In this document: piece after piece, positions 16,269 through 25,972 of the stretch
How the letters are laid out: each line of letters opens with the position of its first letter
Position numbering within the stretch: position 1 is the stretch's first letter
Assembly: GCF_000970345.1 (NCBI RefSeq)
Contig: NZ_LAQU01000037.1
Coordinates: 1 to 40,962, forward strand
Direction of reading: 5' to 3'
Origin: Robbsia andropogonis
Lineage (GTDB): Bacteria > Pseudomonadota > Gammaproteobacteria > Burkholderiales > Burkholderiaceae
Length of the DNA stretch: 40,962 bases
Program-made: the position numbers and the translations under genes
The notes under the pieces: generated by a model
Database searches by the model: none
Told to the model about the DNA's origin: nothing
What the model saw: the letters and a program-made list of their open reading frames with translations, nothing else

Positions 16269-17276
16269 TCAGCTATCGAGGTGGTACTGGGTCACCCGTT
16301 CGACTTCATGCTTCGACCCCAGGAATACGGCAACACGTTCATGCAGCTTGCTTGGGATGATGTCCATGATGCGACGCTTGCCGTCCGTGGCCACGCCGCC
16401 TGCTTGCTCGACCAGGAAAGCCATCGGGTTGGCTTCGTACATCAGCCGCAGCTTGCCCGGCTTCGATGGGTCGCGCTTGTCGGCCGGATACATGAAGATA
16501 CCGCCGCGCGTCAGCACACGGTGGACGTCGGCCACCATCGATGCGATCCAGCGCATGTTGAAATCCTCGCCGCGCGGGCCGGCACTCCCCGCCTGCAGCT
16601 CGTCGATATAGCGTGTGACGGGAGGATACCAATGGCGTGCATTCGACGCATTGATCGCATATTCGCGCGTATCGACCGGAACCCGCATCGACGGATGGGT
16701 CAGTACCCACGAACCCAGTTCGCGATCCAGCGTGAAGCCGTTGACGCCGTCGCCGGTCGTAAGCACCAATACGGTCTGCGGGCCGTATACCGCATAGCCG
16801 GCGGCGACCTGACGGGTGCCCGGTTGCAGGAACGAGCCGGTGGTCGTGTTTTCACCGTCCGCTGATTCCAGCACGGAGAAGATTGTCCCGATCGACACAT
16901 TGACGTCGATATTCGAGGAGCCGTCTAGCGGATCGAACAACAGCAAATAGCGGCCCTTCGGATATTCACTGGGAATCGGATGGATTTCCTCGAGTTCCTC
17001 CGACGCCATCGCGGCGAGATTGCCACCCCATTCGTTCGCTTCCAACAGGATCTCATTGGAGATGACGTCAAGTTTTTTCTGCACTTCACCCTGCACGTTT
17101 TCGCTGCCGGCCGAACCAAGCACGCCACCCAGGGCGCCCTTGCTGACGTTATAGCCGATGGACTTGCAGGCCCGGGCCACTACTTCGATCAGGAGCCGCA
17201 GGTCGGCGGGCAACTTTTGCGTCTTTCGTTGTTGCTCAATCAAATACTGGCTGAGCGTGGTGCGACGTTGCTGCAT
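16269..17276 (-). CDS. fbp: Fructose-1,6-bisphosphatase class I
   Basis: A 335-residue gluconeogenic enzyme that converts fructose 1,6-bisphosphate to fructose 6-phosphate. The metal and phosphate site [26 protein letters not shown] is plain. [30 protein letters not shown] contributes the active-site loop. The substrate region is [37 protein letters not shown]. The length is normal for the family. The start [19 protein letters not shown] fits class I enzymes of betaproteobacteria. It is the same strand as pepN, 73 bp downstream of it, so the two may be co-transcribed. Confidence 0.96.
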   Translation of the reverse strand: MQQRRTTLSQYLIEQQRKTQKLPADLRLLIEVVARACKSIGYNVSKGALGGVLGSAGSENVQGEVQKKLDVISNEILLEANEWGGNLAAMASEELEEIHPIPSEYPKGRYLLLFDPLDGSSNIDVNVSIGTIFSVLESADGENTTTGSFLQPGTRQVAAGYAVYGPQTVLVLTTGDGVNGFTLDRELGSWVLTHPSMRVPVDTREYAINASNARHWYPPVTRYIDELQAGSAGPRGEDFNMRWIASMVADVHRVLTRGGIFMYPADKRDPSKPGKLRLMYEANPMAFLVEQAGGVATDGKRRIMDIIPSKLHERVAVFLGSKHEVERVTQYHLDS

Positions 17277-17349
17277 GGCGTGACTCCGCGATGGTTCAAT
17301 TCCCTAGATTCTACCTTGGCGCGTCATCATGCCGCGCCAAGGGGCCCGG

Positions 17350-20124
17350 TCAGCCGTTGGCCAGGGCCTTTTCGATCACCTCTCGCACATCCTTCGAACG
17401 GGCCTTTGCGGCAACCCGCTCCAGTGCGAGCTTCATCTGTTCCTGCAGCGCCGGTGTGAACTTGCGCCACCGTTCCAGCGTGCGGGCAAGGCGCGCGGCG
17501 ACTTGCGGGTTGAGGGCGTCCAGGTCGATGACCTGGTCCGCCCAAAACGCATAGCCGCTACCATCGGGTGCATGGAATTCCGACAAGTTGCCGGCGCAGA
17601 AGCTGAAGATCAATGAGCGGGCGCGATTCGGATTACGCAGATTGAATGCCTGATGCCGCAGCAGGGCGCGTACTGTCTCGATCGTCGCCGGCGCACCGGC
17701 GCGGGCCGGTTGCATCGCCTGCAACGCGAACCATTTGTCGATCACCAGGGCTTCGCGCTCGAAATGCCGATAAAAATCTTCGAGGGCGGTGCGGGCGGTA
17801 TCGCCACCCAGGCGGACCAGCGTGGAAAGCGCCGCGAAGCGGTCGGTCATGTTGTTGGCCTGGTCGTACTGCGTCCGGGCCAACGACGCGGCGTCGCTTG
17901 GATCATCGCTCTCGGCGAGATAGCCCAACGCGAGTTGCTTCAACCCGCGCTTGCCTGACGCCGCCGGCGACGGGTCGTATTCGCCGGGCGTCCGATTCGC
18001 GTCATAAGTGGCCCGCCACTCGGTGTGCAGCGCGTTGGCCAGTTGGCGACGCAGTGCCTGCCGCGCGACGTGCACGGCGCGGGGATCGGCGCGATCCAAC
18101 TGTTCTATCAGATAGGCTTCCGATGGCAACGTCAACGCCAGCTCACGGAATGCCGGTGCCAGCGCCGTGTCGCGCAGCACGCGGCCGAACGCGTCGACCA
18201 CCGCCGAGTCGTACGTTGGCGTCTCGCCTCGCGCGGCGCTTGTGGCGGCTGTCAACAGGGCGCGCGTGGCCAGTCGCTGGCCCGCATCCCAACGGTTGAA
18301 CGGATCGCTGTCGTTGGCCAGCAAATAGGCGAGCTGCGCATCGGAGTAGGCGAAGTCGACCACCACCGGCGCGGAGAAGCCGCGCAGCAACGAGGGGACG
18401 GGCGCCGCGTCGATCCCGTCGAAATGGAGCGTGGTCTCGCGATCGGTCAGTTCGAACACTTCGGTGATCCCGGCGGTATCGTCCTGCGGACGATGACGCG
18501 GAGCATCGCCTTGTACGCGCAGCGGCAGATCGTTGCCATCGGCACCGACCAGGCCGACCGCGAACGGCAACAGCAGCGGGTCCTTCGCGGTCGTTATGGC
18601 ATGATTGTCCGGATAGGACTGTGTGATCGTCAGCGAATAGCGGCGTTTGCCCGCATCGTAGTGATCGCGTACGGTCAACAGCGGCGTGCCGGCCTGGCTG
18701 TACCACCGTTCGAACTGGGCAAGATCGCGCCCGTTGGCGTCGGCCATCGCATGGCGGAAATCGTCGCAGGTGACCGCCTGGCCATCGTGTCGCGCGAAGT
18801 ACAGGTCCATGCCGCGGCGGAAACCGTCGCGGCCCAGCAGGGTCTGGTACATCCGGACGACCTCTGCACCTTTCTCGTAGATCGTGACGGTATAGAAGTT
18901 GTTGATTTCCGCATAGCTTTCCGGGCGCACCGGGTGCGCCATCGGACCGGCGTCCTCGGCGAACTGGGTTTGGCGCAGGACGCGTACGTCCTCGATGCGC
19001 TTGGTGGCATAGGCGCTTGCCGCCGCCACCGGGTCGACATTGCCTTCCAGCACGCCGGCCGCCATGTCGGCGGAGAATTCCTGGTCGCGGAAAACGGTCA
19101 AGCCTTCCTTCAGGCTCAACTGGAACCAATCGCGGCAGGTCACACGATTGCCGGTCCAGTTATGGAAATATTCATGGCCGACCACCGCTTCGATGTTCGC
19201 GTAGTCGATGTCGGTCGCGGTCTCGGGACGGGCGAGGACATACTTCGTATTGAAGATGTTCAGGCCCTTGTTTTCCATCGCGCCCATATTGAAGTCGCCA
19301 ACCGCGACGATCATGAAGCGATCGAGGTCCAGGCTTAGGCCGAAGCGGTGTTCGTCCCAGCGGATGGAATGGATCAGCGAGTCCATCGCATGCCGCGTCT
19401 TGTCGAGATCCGCTGCCTCCACCCAGACTTGCAGCAATTTTGGCTTGCCAGTGGCGTCGGTGATGGTTTCCTCGATCCGTTCGAGCTTGCCCGCCACCAA
19501 TGCAAACAGATAACTCGGCTTGCGGAACGGGTCTTCCCAGCGTGCGAAATGGCGTCCATCGGGGAGGTCGCCGGCTTCCAGGAGGTTCCCGTTCGACAGC
19601 AGCACCGGGTAGGCGGTCTTGTTGGCCCGGAGCGTGACCGTATAGACCGACATGACATCGGGCCTGTCCAGGAAATAGCTTATGCGCCGAAAGCCTTCCG
19701 CTTCGCATTGCGTGAAGAAGTTGCCATTGGACACGTAAAGGCCTGATAGCGACGTGTTCCGCGCGGGTGCGCAACGGGTTTCCAACGTCAGCGTGAACGG
19801 TGTGGCGCTGTCGGGCAATGCGTCGAAGATCAGTTCGGACCCCGCTTGGCGCGGCGTGACGGCCTGTCCGTCGATCGTGGCGGAAAGCAGCGTTAACTGT
19901 TCGCCCGTCAGTGATAATGGTTGACCGGGTTTTGCGTCGGGATTACGTCGCAAGGTCATCCGGTTCGTCACGATGGTGTCGTCAGGTACCAGATCGAATT
20001 CCAGGTCCACCGTGTCGATCAGGAACGCCGGCGGCGCGTAGTCGTGACGATGAATGACAGGCGCGCCGTTGCCGGCGTCGGGTTGGTGCGTGGGAACGGA
20101 AGCTGCGGGAGAGATATCGGTCAT
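17350..20124 (-). CDS. pepN: Aminopeptidase N (M1 family)
   Basis: A 924-residue cytosolic zinc aminopeptidase that removes N-terminal residues in late protein turnover. The substrate-anchoring GAMEN is at residues 281-285. The zinc site is H317-EYF-H321, with the third ligand E340 in LKEGLT, so the full HExxH-x18-E pattern is present. SGLYVSNGNFFTQCEAEGFRRISYFLDRPDVMSVYTVTL is typical of the proteobacterial PepN subgroup, as are the DUF3458 Ig-like and C-terminal ARM-like domains. The start at 20124 (MTDISPAASVPTHQ) leaves a short variable leader; longer in-frame sequence upstream is not family-like. Confidence 0.95.
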   Translation of the reverse strand: MTDISPAASVPTHQPDAGNGAPVIHRHDYAPPAFLIDTVDLEFDLVPDDTIVTNRMTLRRNPDAKPGQPLSLTGEQLTLLSATIDGQAVTPRQAGSELIFDALPDSATPFTLTLETRCAPARNTSLSGLYVSNGNFFTQCEAEGFRRISYFLDRPDVMSVYTVTLRANKTAYPVLLSNGNLLEAGDLPDGRHFARWEDPFRKPSYLFALVAGKLERIEETITDATGKPKLLQVWVEAADLDKTRHAMDSLIHSIRWDEHRFGLSLDLDRFMIVAVGDFNMGAMENKGLNIFNTKYVLARPETATDIDYANIEAVVGHEYFHNWTGNRVTCRDWFQLSLKEGLTVFRDQEFSADMAAGVLEGNVDPVAAASAYATKRIEDVRVLRQTQFAEDAGPMAHPVRPESYAEINNFYTVTIYEKGAEVVRMYQTLLGRDGFRRGMDLYFARHDGQAVTCDDFRHAMADANGRDLAQFERWYSQAGTPLLTVRDHYDAGKRRYSLTITQSYPDNHAITTAKDPLLLPFAVGLVGADGNDLPLRVQGDAPRHRPQDDTAGITEVFELTDRETTLHFDGIDAAPVPSLLRGFSAPVVVDFAYSDAQLAYLLANDSDPFNRWDAGQRLATRALLTAATSAARGETPTYDSAVVDAFGRVLRDTALAPAFRELALTLPSEAYLIEQLDRADPRAVHVARQALRRQLANALHTEWRATYDANRTPGEYDPSPAASGKRGLKQLALGYLAESDDPSDAASLARTQYDQANNMTDRFAALSTLVRLGGDTARTALEDFYRHFEREALVIDKWFALQAMQPARAGAPATIETVRALLRHQAFNLRNPNRARSLIFSFCAGNLSEFHAPDGSGYAFWADQVIDLDALNPQVAARLARTLERWRKFTPALQEQMKLALERVAAKARSKDVREVIEKALANG

Positions 20125-20357
20125 GGCGAATCCGAGGATAAAATCCGAGGGCAGGAATGGTATCGCCGCCAATGCGGCAACACCCGCATGGCATCCATGT
20201 AAATGGTTGCCTGAGCGACGATGCAGCTGTTCCGTTCATTGTACAAAATCGACCGCACTTCCATCGCCATTACATAGGCGCACGAGGGATTTACAGCGAT
20301 AATAAAGCGTAGGATTGCACGTTGTGCGGTCCGTCGGACGTGGAAGGGTGGGTGCAA

Positions 20358-21131
20358 ATGGATGGGATGGAGAATAGCAAAGGCCGAATTGGCGTGAGGC
20401 ATCGGGTGTCGCGCGCAAAAGGCGGGCTGGACCGTGCAATGGCGACGGCGGCGATGAACGAGGCGGTGCGAGGGGGCGGTCATGATGGCCGCCCGGTGTG
20501 GCGACGCGTGGCGACCGCGGGGCTGGCGACCGCGGTCGCATTGCTAGGTGGCTGCGCCAGCTACGTGACCAGCAATGTCACGGCCTTTCAGGACTGGCAC
20601 GGCAGTGATGCGCAGCGCACCTATACGTTCCAGGGGGATGCGGCGCGCGAGGACGACCTGGAGCTGCGCAGTTACGAGAAATTGGTCGACGAGACCTTGT
20701 CGACATACGGGTTCTCGCAGGTGCCGAAGGATAAAGCGCATTACGCGGTGACGTTGGCATTCGGCCAGCGCGAAACGACGGGTTATGCACCGCAGGCGAT
20801 TTATCCCGGCGGTCCATTCGGGTATGACCCCATCTGGCGCGGCCGCCGTGGCTGGGGGCCGGGACCTTACTGGGGCGCGCCGCCGACGATCGTCAACCTG
20901 CCTTATGCGGCCGGCTTATCGCAACTGACGATCCGGATCAATAGCTTGCCTGATGGAAAGGAAGTCTATAAGGTCACCGCGCAACATGTCGGGGACCCCA
21001 CGCCGTTGCCGATCGTGATGCCGTATCTGGTACGCAGCGCACTGTTTGACTTCCCGATGCCAAATGGCACGGTGCGCACTGTGAAGCTGCCCGCGGATCG
21101 CCGCAATCCGGCCACGAACGCCGGACTGTAA
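20358..21131 (+). CDS. DUF4136 lipoprotein
   Basis: A secreted lipoprotein with lipobox LLGGC (Cys at about residue 66 from this start), followed by ASYVTSNVTAFQDWHGSDAQRTYTF and the DUF4136-type body ending VRSALFDFPMPNGTVRTVKLP. The family is found in many proteobacterial envelopes, and its function is not established. The middle has a Gly/Pro/Trp-rich segment (YPGGPFGYDPIWRGRRGWGPG). The start is uncertain: the ATG at 20358 has GGAAGG nearby, but ATGs at 20367, 20439 and 20454 would put the signal peptide closer to the N-terminus. The last is the best fit to a standard lipoprotein signal but lacks a ribosome-binding site. Confidence 0.8.
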   Translation: MDGMENSKGRIGVRHRVSRAKGGLDRAMATAAMNEAVRGGGHDGRPVWRRVATAGLATAVALLGGCASYVTSNVTAFQDWHGSDAQRTYTFQGDAAREDDLELRSYEKLVDETLSTYGFSQVPKDKAHYAVTLAFGQRETTGYAPQAIYPGGPFGYDPIWRGRRGWGPGPYWGAPPTIVNLPYAAGLSQLTIRINSLPDGKEVYKVTAQHVGDPTPLPIVMPYLVRSALFDFPMPNGTVRTVKLPADRRNPATNAGL

Positions 21132-21183
21132 CGAACGCCTTGCCGCCGGGCCTGAACGCCGTTCCGCCGTCATCCGTGGCGGC

Positions 21184-22209
21184 CTATTGCCGCCAGTGCC
21201 TATCGACCGTGCCCAGCATGGTTCGGCGCGCGTCTTCGTCGATAAATGCCGCCTCGAATGCATTGGCGACAATGCGATGCAATTCAGTATGGTTTAACTG
21301 CAATGCCTCGGCGATGGCAATGTAGTTGGCATTAACGTAGCCACCGAAGTATGCCGGATCGTCGGAATTGACCGTCACGGCAACGCCGGCGTCCAGCAGC
21401 CTCTTTAGTGTGTGCCGCTTCAGGTCGTCGAACACGCACAACTTCAGGTTCGACAACGGACAGACGGTCAATGCGATGCGTGTGTCGGCAAGATATCGGA
21501 CGAGGTCGGCATCCTCCACCGCGCGGACACCATGGTCGATACGCTCTACCTGCAACAGCTTCAGCGCCTGCCAGATGTAATCGGCCGGGCCTTCCTCCCC
21601 CGCATGCGCAACGGCGCGCAGGCCTGCCTGACGGGCGGCGGCGAAGACGCGCTCGAATTTGGACGGTGGATTGCCGCGCTCGGACGAATCCAGGCCGACC
21701 CCCACCAGCCGGTGTCGATAGCGGTCCAGAAGCGGCAATGCCTGCGCCAGCGTCTCGAGCGCCGACTCCTCGGACAAATGGCGTAGAAAGCACAAGATCA
21801 ATCGGCTTGAGATGCCCTGCGTGCGTTCGGCTTCGGCGAGCGCGGCCTCCATGCCTTCGAGCATCGCCGCCATCGGGACACCGCGTTCGAGATGGGTCTG
21901 CGGGTCGAAGAACAACTCGGTATGGATTACGTTGTCGGCCCGCGCGCGCGACAGATATGCCGCCGTCATCGCATGGAAGTCCCCGGCATCGCGCAATACG
22001 CCGGCGCCGGCGTAGTACACATCGAGAAAGGACTGCAGATCGGTGAATGCATACGCCGCGCGCAAGGCGTCGATCGACGGATAGGGCAGCGTGATGCCAT
22101 GCCGCTGTGCCAATTGAAAGATCAATTCGGGCTCGAGTGAGCCCTCGATATGCATATGCAACTCCGCCTTCGGCGAACGACGCAGTGTGTCTAGCAGGAT
22201 CGGGTCCAT
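21184..22209 (-). CDS. add: Adenine/adenosine deaminase (AMP/adenosine deaminase family)
   Basis: A 341-residue zinc hydrolase. Zinc ligands H18 and H20 lie in KAELHMHIEGSLEPEL. Other active-site blocks are FFDPQTHLERG, RAVAHAGEEG, RIDHGVRA and VTVNSDDPAYFGG with the catalytic Asp pair. The wording IEGSLEPEL with FFDPQTH is that of the type-2 adenine deaminase subfamily, so adenine to hypoxanthine is at least as likely as adenosine to inosine, and the add symbol is provisional. AGGAG lies 6 bases before the ATG at 22209. It is the last gene of a dsbB-xdhC-add operon, 19 bp after xdhC, which supports a role in purine breakdown. Confidence 0.88.
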   Translation of the reverse strand: MDPILLDTLRRSPKAELHMHIEGSLEPELIFQLAQRHGITLPYPSIDALRAAYAFTDLQSFLDVYYAGAGVLRDAGDFHAMTAAYLSRARADNVIHTELFFDPQTHLERGVPMAAMLEGMEAALAEAERTQGISSRLILCFLRHLSEESALETLAQALPLLDRYRHRLVGVGLDSSERGNPPSKFERVFAAARQAGLRAVAHAGEEGPADYIWQALKLLQVERIDHGVRAVEDADLVRYLADTRIALTVCPLSNLKLCVFDDLKRHTLKRLLDAGVAVTVNSDDPAYFGGYVNANYIAIAEALQLNHTELHRIVANAFEAAFIDEDARRTMLGTVDRHWRQ

Positions 22210-22228
22210 CGTTACTCCTAAGAAAACG

Positions 22229-23290
22229 TCAGGCTTGCGCGGCCGGCGGAGGAACGACCTGTTCGCGTTCCAGCAGCAGTTGCGCGACCGCCGACATCGC
22301 AATGTATTCGGGGGTATCGCCACGCAGGCCGTCGAGGCCCATCGGGCAGCGCATGCGCGCGATATGTCCCGGATCGATGCCGCGCATGGCCAGCCAATGC
22401 GCCAGTACTCGCCGCTTGGCTTTCGATCCGATCACCGCGAGGGACACCGCATCGCCGCGCCGCAGGACATGTTCCGCAATCGCCTGGTCCAGCGCGTCAC
22501 TGTGTGTGACCACGAGGTAATGCGCCTGCGCCGGTGCCTGGGCGACGGCGGCAACCGGATCGGCAATCGGCAACGTGGTCACATTCGGTGGATCGCCGCA
22601 TTGGCTGGCATGGGTTTCCAGCAGTGCGGGGCGATCGTCGACCCAGAGTGCCTGGCAGGGTAATGTCGCCAGCAGACGCACGATGGCGGCGCCCACGTGT
22701 CCCGCGCCGAATAGCACGACGGGAAAGGGCGCGATCAAGAGCGTTTCCGTCAGCAAGGGACCCGCATCCCACAGCAAGCAATCAGGATGTGCGCCACTGC
22801 CGTCGGGCGGGTCCGACAGGGCAACGGGGCTGTTGTCGGCGAAGCTGACCGTGCGCACCGTTGCGAGCCCGGCAGGCAGCCGTTTGGCCAGCACGGACAC
22901 CCAGCCGAGATCCGCAATCGTCAGGCGCTCGTAGGCGAGGGTTACGGCACCATCGTGGCGGGCCGTTTCGGTGGTGGTGGACTGTTCCGTCCGCGGGTCA
23001 TCATGCCAACGCACCGTCGCGATGGTGCCGATGCCGATATCGATGCGTTCAAGGTGACGCGTGACGGCGGCGGTACTGTCGCGCAGCATCTGGCGCGCGG
23101 TGTCGATGGCGTGGCGTTCGAGTGCTCCGCCGCCGATCGTGTCGAAGGTGCGATCACGTACGATGATCATCCGTGCACCGGGCCCGCGCGGGGTGACGCC
23201 TTCCGCGCGGGCCACGGTGACGAGGACGGCCGGATCGCCGTGGGTCAGGACCTGCTGCAGGTCGGTCAGCCAAGTGCGCGCACCATGCAT
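22229..23290 (-). CDS. xdhC: XdhC, xanthine dehydrogenase accessory protein
   Basis: A 353-residue XdhC/CoxI family protein. Family blocks are visible: AVLVTVARAEGVTPRGPGARMIIV near the N-terminus, the TIGGGALERHAIDTAR motif, and a Rossmann-like C-terminal domain beginning FPVVLFGAGHVGAAIVRLLATLPCQALWVDDR. It ends with YLVVTHSDALDQAIAEHVL and LAVIGSKAKRR. XdhC binds the molybdenum cofactor, protects its sulfurated form and inserts it into xanthine dehydrogenase. The structural xdhA/xdhB genes, usually next to it, are not in this window. It starts 16 bp after dsbB on the same strand. Confidence 0.92.
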   Translation of the reverse strand: MHGARTWLTDLQQVLTHGDPAVLVTVARAEGVTPRGPGARMIIVRDRTFDTIGGGALERHAIDTARQMLRDSTAAVTRHLERIDIGIGTIATVRWHDDPRTEQSTTTETARHDGAVTLAYERLTIADLGWVSVLAKRLPAGLATVRTVSFADNSPVALSDPPDGSGAHPDCLLWDAGPLLTETLLIAPFPVVLFGAGHVGAAIVRLLATLPCQALWVDDRPALLETHASQCGDPPNVTTLPIADPVAAVAQAPAQAHYLVVTHSDALDQAIAEHVLRRGDAVSLAVIGSKAKRRVLAHWLAMRGIDPGHIARMRCPMGLDGLRGDTPEYIAMSAVAQLLLEREQVVPPPAAQA

Positions 23291-23306
23291 CCGCCGTTAC
23301 CTCCTA

Positions 23307-23825
23307 TCAGCGCAAACGCGCGCGTTGCCAACGCAATGTACCCGCAACGCCGAAAAACGCCAACGCGAAACCGATCAAGGCCCATGCCGGCAGCGACAGG
23401 CCGAGCAGAGGAGGGTACGGCGTCTCGCACAGTCCTTGGGTTTTGAAGACGCCGGGCAGCCAGGTTGCGGGCGGCAAGCTGTCGACGATCGGTTGCAGGG
23501 CGTCGAAGCCGCAACTCTGCAACGAGGACAGCACATAGACGTGCTTTGCCGCGGCGGCGATGCCGCCGACCGCGGCAATTAACGTCAGCCACATGAATAA
23601 TGTGCGCACGGCACCGCGCGGGCGCCCCGCCGCGGCGATGAAGGCGAACAAGGCCATGAACAGATAGGCATAGCGCTGCAGGATACACAGCGGGCAGGGG
23701 TCCTCGCCGCGAAAGTACTGCAGGTAGAGCGCCCCTCCCACGAGGGCCAGCGAGATGACGCCTAGCAGGATCAGCAAGCGGCGTTCGACTGGGGAAGCCT
23801 GGACGGAAAAACTGTTCGAGATCAT
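23307..23825 (-). CDS. dsbB: DsbB disulfide bond formation protein
   Basis: A 172-residue inner-membrane protein with four hydrophobic segments. The two redox cysteine pairs are C44-PL-C47 (PCPLCILQR, facing the periplasm near the quinone site) and C105/C133 in the second periplasmic loop. DsbB re-oxidises DsbA and passes electrons to ubiquinone. It is the first gene of the dsbB-xdhC-add run, and the link with purine genes looks positional only. Confidence 0.93.
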   Translation of the reverse strand: MISNSFSVQASPVERRLLILLGVISLALVGGALYLQYFRGEDPCPLCILQRYAYLFMALFAFIAAAGRPRGAVRTLFMWLTLIAAVGGIAAAAKHVYVLSSLQSCGFDALQPIVDSLPPATWLPGVFKTQGLCETPYPPLLGLSLPAWALIGFALAFFGVAGTLRWQRARLR

Positions 23826-24154
23826 GGGTTATGAGTTAGGTGACGCCGCGCTGCATGGCTGGGATCGGTCAGGGAATTAAAACCGGGGCACATACGAGAT
23901 CCGTCGCGAAGGTGCCGACGCACGCATCGGCGTGCCGTGCGTTCGCGGTCTGGCCCCGCGCTCCCTGCGCATGGATTGTAGCGCGCCCGGTCCATTTGTG
24001 ACGTGACCGTACCGTCCGGGCAGGCAATTCAGCGCGGGCCCGGTGCAAATTCCGGCGAGCGGACGCCAGCGTAACGAAACATACATTGTTTGCCGATGCC
24101 CTTGTATCATGGTTGAATATTTCATTAAGCTTTCAAATTCCATCGGGGGACCGC
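23826..24154. other. Divergent intergenic region dsbB / antiporter
   Basis: About 330 bp without a convincing gene. TATCAT near 24106-24111 could be part of a plus-strand promoter for the antiporter, but the -35 is weak. Confidence 0.35.
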
Positions 24155-25972
24155 ATGCATCACGAGGTGGGATTCATCCAGGATCTGGCCGTGATCATGG
24201 CGATCGCGGGCATCATCACGCTGCTGTTTCACCGCATTCGGCAACCGGTGGTACTCGGCTACATCCTCGCCGGGGTCATCATCGGACCGCACACGCCGCC
24301 GTTCAAGCTGATCAGCAACGAGCAGACGATTTCCACACTGGCCGAACTCGGCGTGGTCTTTCTACTGTTCTCGCTGGGTCTCGAATTCAGCATGAAGAAG
24401 CTGTTTCGCGTTGGCATGACCGCCGTGGTGGCCGCCGTCGCGGAAATTGCACTGATGCTGTGGCTCGGCTATGGGATCGGCCAATATTTTGGCTGGAGCG
24501 CGATGGATTCGCTGTTCCTTGGTGCAATGTTGGCCATTTCATCGACGACGATCATCGTCAAGGCGCTCGACGAACTGAAATTGAAGCGGGATCGCTTCGC
24601 GCAACTGGTCTTCGGCATCTTGATTGTCGAGGATATTCTTGCCATTGCAATGATTGCGCTGTTGTCAGGCGTGGCCGGAAGTGGCTCCGTCGATCCGTAC
24701 GAAGTGGCGGTGACCTTGTGCAAGCTGGTGCTGTTCATGACCGTTTCGCTGCTGGTCGGTTTCCTGCTCGTGCCGCGTTTCCTCGATTACGTGGCCCGGT
24801 TCCGTAATACCGAAGTGCTGCTGATCACGACGCTGGGACTCTGTTTCGGCTTCTGCCTGATTGTGGTAAAGCTTGACTACAGCATTGCGCTGGGCGCCTT
24901 CCTGATTGGCGCGATCATTGCCGAGTCGCGGCAGGTCCACGCGATCGAGGCGCTGATTCAGCCCGTGCGGGATCTTTTCAGCGCGATCTTCTTCGTCACG
25001 ATCGGCTTGATGCTGGACCCGGCGGTGCTGAGCCAGCACGGCTGGGCGATCGCAGTGATCACGGTCGCAGTGGTGGCGGGCAAGGTCATCGGATGCGGCC
25101 TGGGGGCGTTTGTCACCGGGAACGATGGACGGACCTCGATGCAAGTGGGAATGAGCCTGGCACAGATTGGTGAATTCTCTTTCATCATCGCCGCGCTCGG
25201 ATTGTCGCTGCATGTCACCAGCGAGTTTCTGTACCCGATCGCCGTGGCGGTGTCGGCGCTGACGACGCTGTTCACGCCTTATCTGATTCGCGGCGCCGTG
25301 CCACTCTCCTCGTTCCTCGGTCGACGCATGCCCAGCGGTGCTGCCCGGGTGGGAAATACATACACGCGATGGTTGCAGAACCTGAGCCCGGGAAGCGGTC
25401 GGACGGTCTTGCTGCAGATGGTTCGGCGCATCATCTTGCAAATCGCGCTGAACCTGGCGTTGGTGGCGGCTATTTTTCTCGCGAGTTCGTATTTTTCGCC
25501 CTCGCTCGACCGTTGGCTTGGTGGGTGGATAGGTCCGGTACAGTTCCGCCATGCGGCGCTTTGGGGCGCAGCACTGATTGCCTCTATGCCTTGTCTGGTG
25601 GCCGTATACCGCAAATTGAAGACCTTGGCGTTGCTGCTGGCAGAGGTCAGCGTGACGCCCCGTCACGCGGGCCGATTCACGGGGGGACTGCGCCGCGTGA
25701 TTGCGGAATGCGTACCGATTTTCGGAATGTTCGGTATCTTCCTGTTGATGGTGGCGCTCAGCGGTCGTATCCTGCCACCACGCGATCTACTGATCGTGGT
25801 GCTCGCGGCGGCGGCAGTGCTGCTGGGCATCACATGGCGTTGGTTCGTCCGCGTGCATGCGCATTTGCAGATCGCGTTGCGCGAGACGCTGGACAAGAAC
25901 CGCGACGAGCACGCAGAGGAAGCCCACGATGCCGCAAGCGCGGGACGACGACACGAATCCCCGGAACGATAA
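24155..25972 (+). CDS. CPA2 cation/proton antiporter (KefB/KefC-like)
   Basis: A 605-residue multi-spanning inner-membrane protein. The Na_H_Exchanger domain starts at once with VGFIQDLAVIMAIAGIITLLFHRIRQPVVLGYILAGVIIGPHTPP. It includes FLLFSLGLEFSMKKL, AISSTTIIVKALDE, the ion-site region LVFGILIVEDILAI and IALGAFLIGAIIAESRQVHAIEALI. About 170 residues after the exchanger core add three further membrane helices and a charged cytoplasmic tail (RHESPER). I see no TrkA_N or TrkA_C (RCK) regulatory domain, unlike KefC. The ATG at 24155 follows GGGGGA; a start at 24086 has less support. It overlaps the next gene by 44 bp. Confidence 0.9.
   Translation: MHHEVGFIQDLAVIMAIAGIITLLFHRIRQPVVLGYILAGVIIGPHTPPFKLISNEQTISTLAELGVVFLLFSLGLEFSMKKLFRVGMTAVVAAVAEIALMLWLGYGIGQYFGWSAMDSLFLGAMLAISSTTIIVKALDELKLKRDRFAQLVFGILIVEDILAIAMIALLSGVAGSGSVDPYEVAVTLCKLVLFMTVSLLVGFLLVPRFLDYVARFRNTEVLLITTLGLCFGFCLIVVKLDYSIALGAFLIGAIIAESRQVHAIEALIQPVRDLFSAIFFVTIGLMLDPAVLSQHGWAIAVITVAVVAGKVIGCGLGAFVTGNDGRTSMQVGMSLAQIGEFSFIIAALGLSLHVTSEFLYPIAVAVSALTTLFTPYLIRGAVPLSSFLGRRMPSGAARVGNTYTRWLQNLSPGSGRTVLLQMVRRIILQIALNLALVAAIFLASSYFSPSLDRWLGGWIGPVQFRHAALWGAALIASMPCLVAVYRKLKTLALLLAEVSVTPRHAGRFTGGLRRVIAECVPIFGMFGIFLLMVALSGRILPPRDLLIVVLAAAAVLLGITWRWFVRVHAHLQIALRETLDKNRDEHAEEAHDAASAGRRHESPER

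Noticed and set aside
18025-19338. 437-codon plus-strand frame opposite pepN
   Set aside because: Antisense shadow; pepN has all M1 motifs on the other strand.
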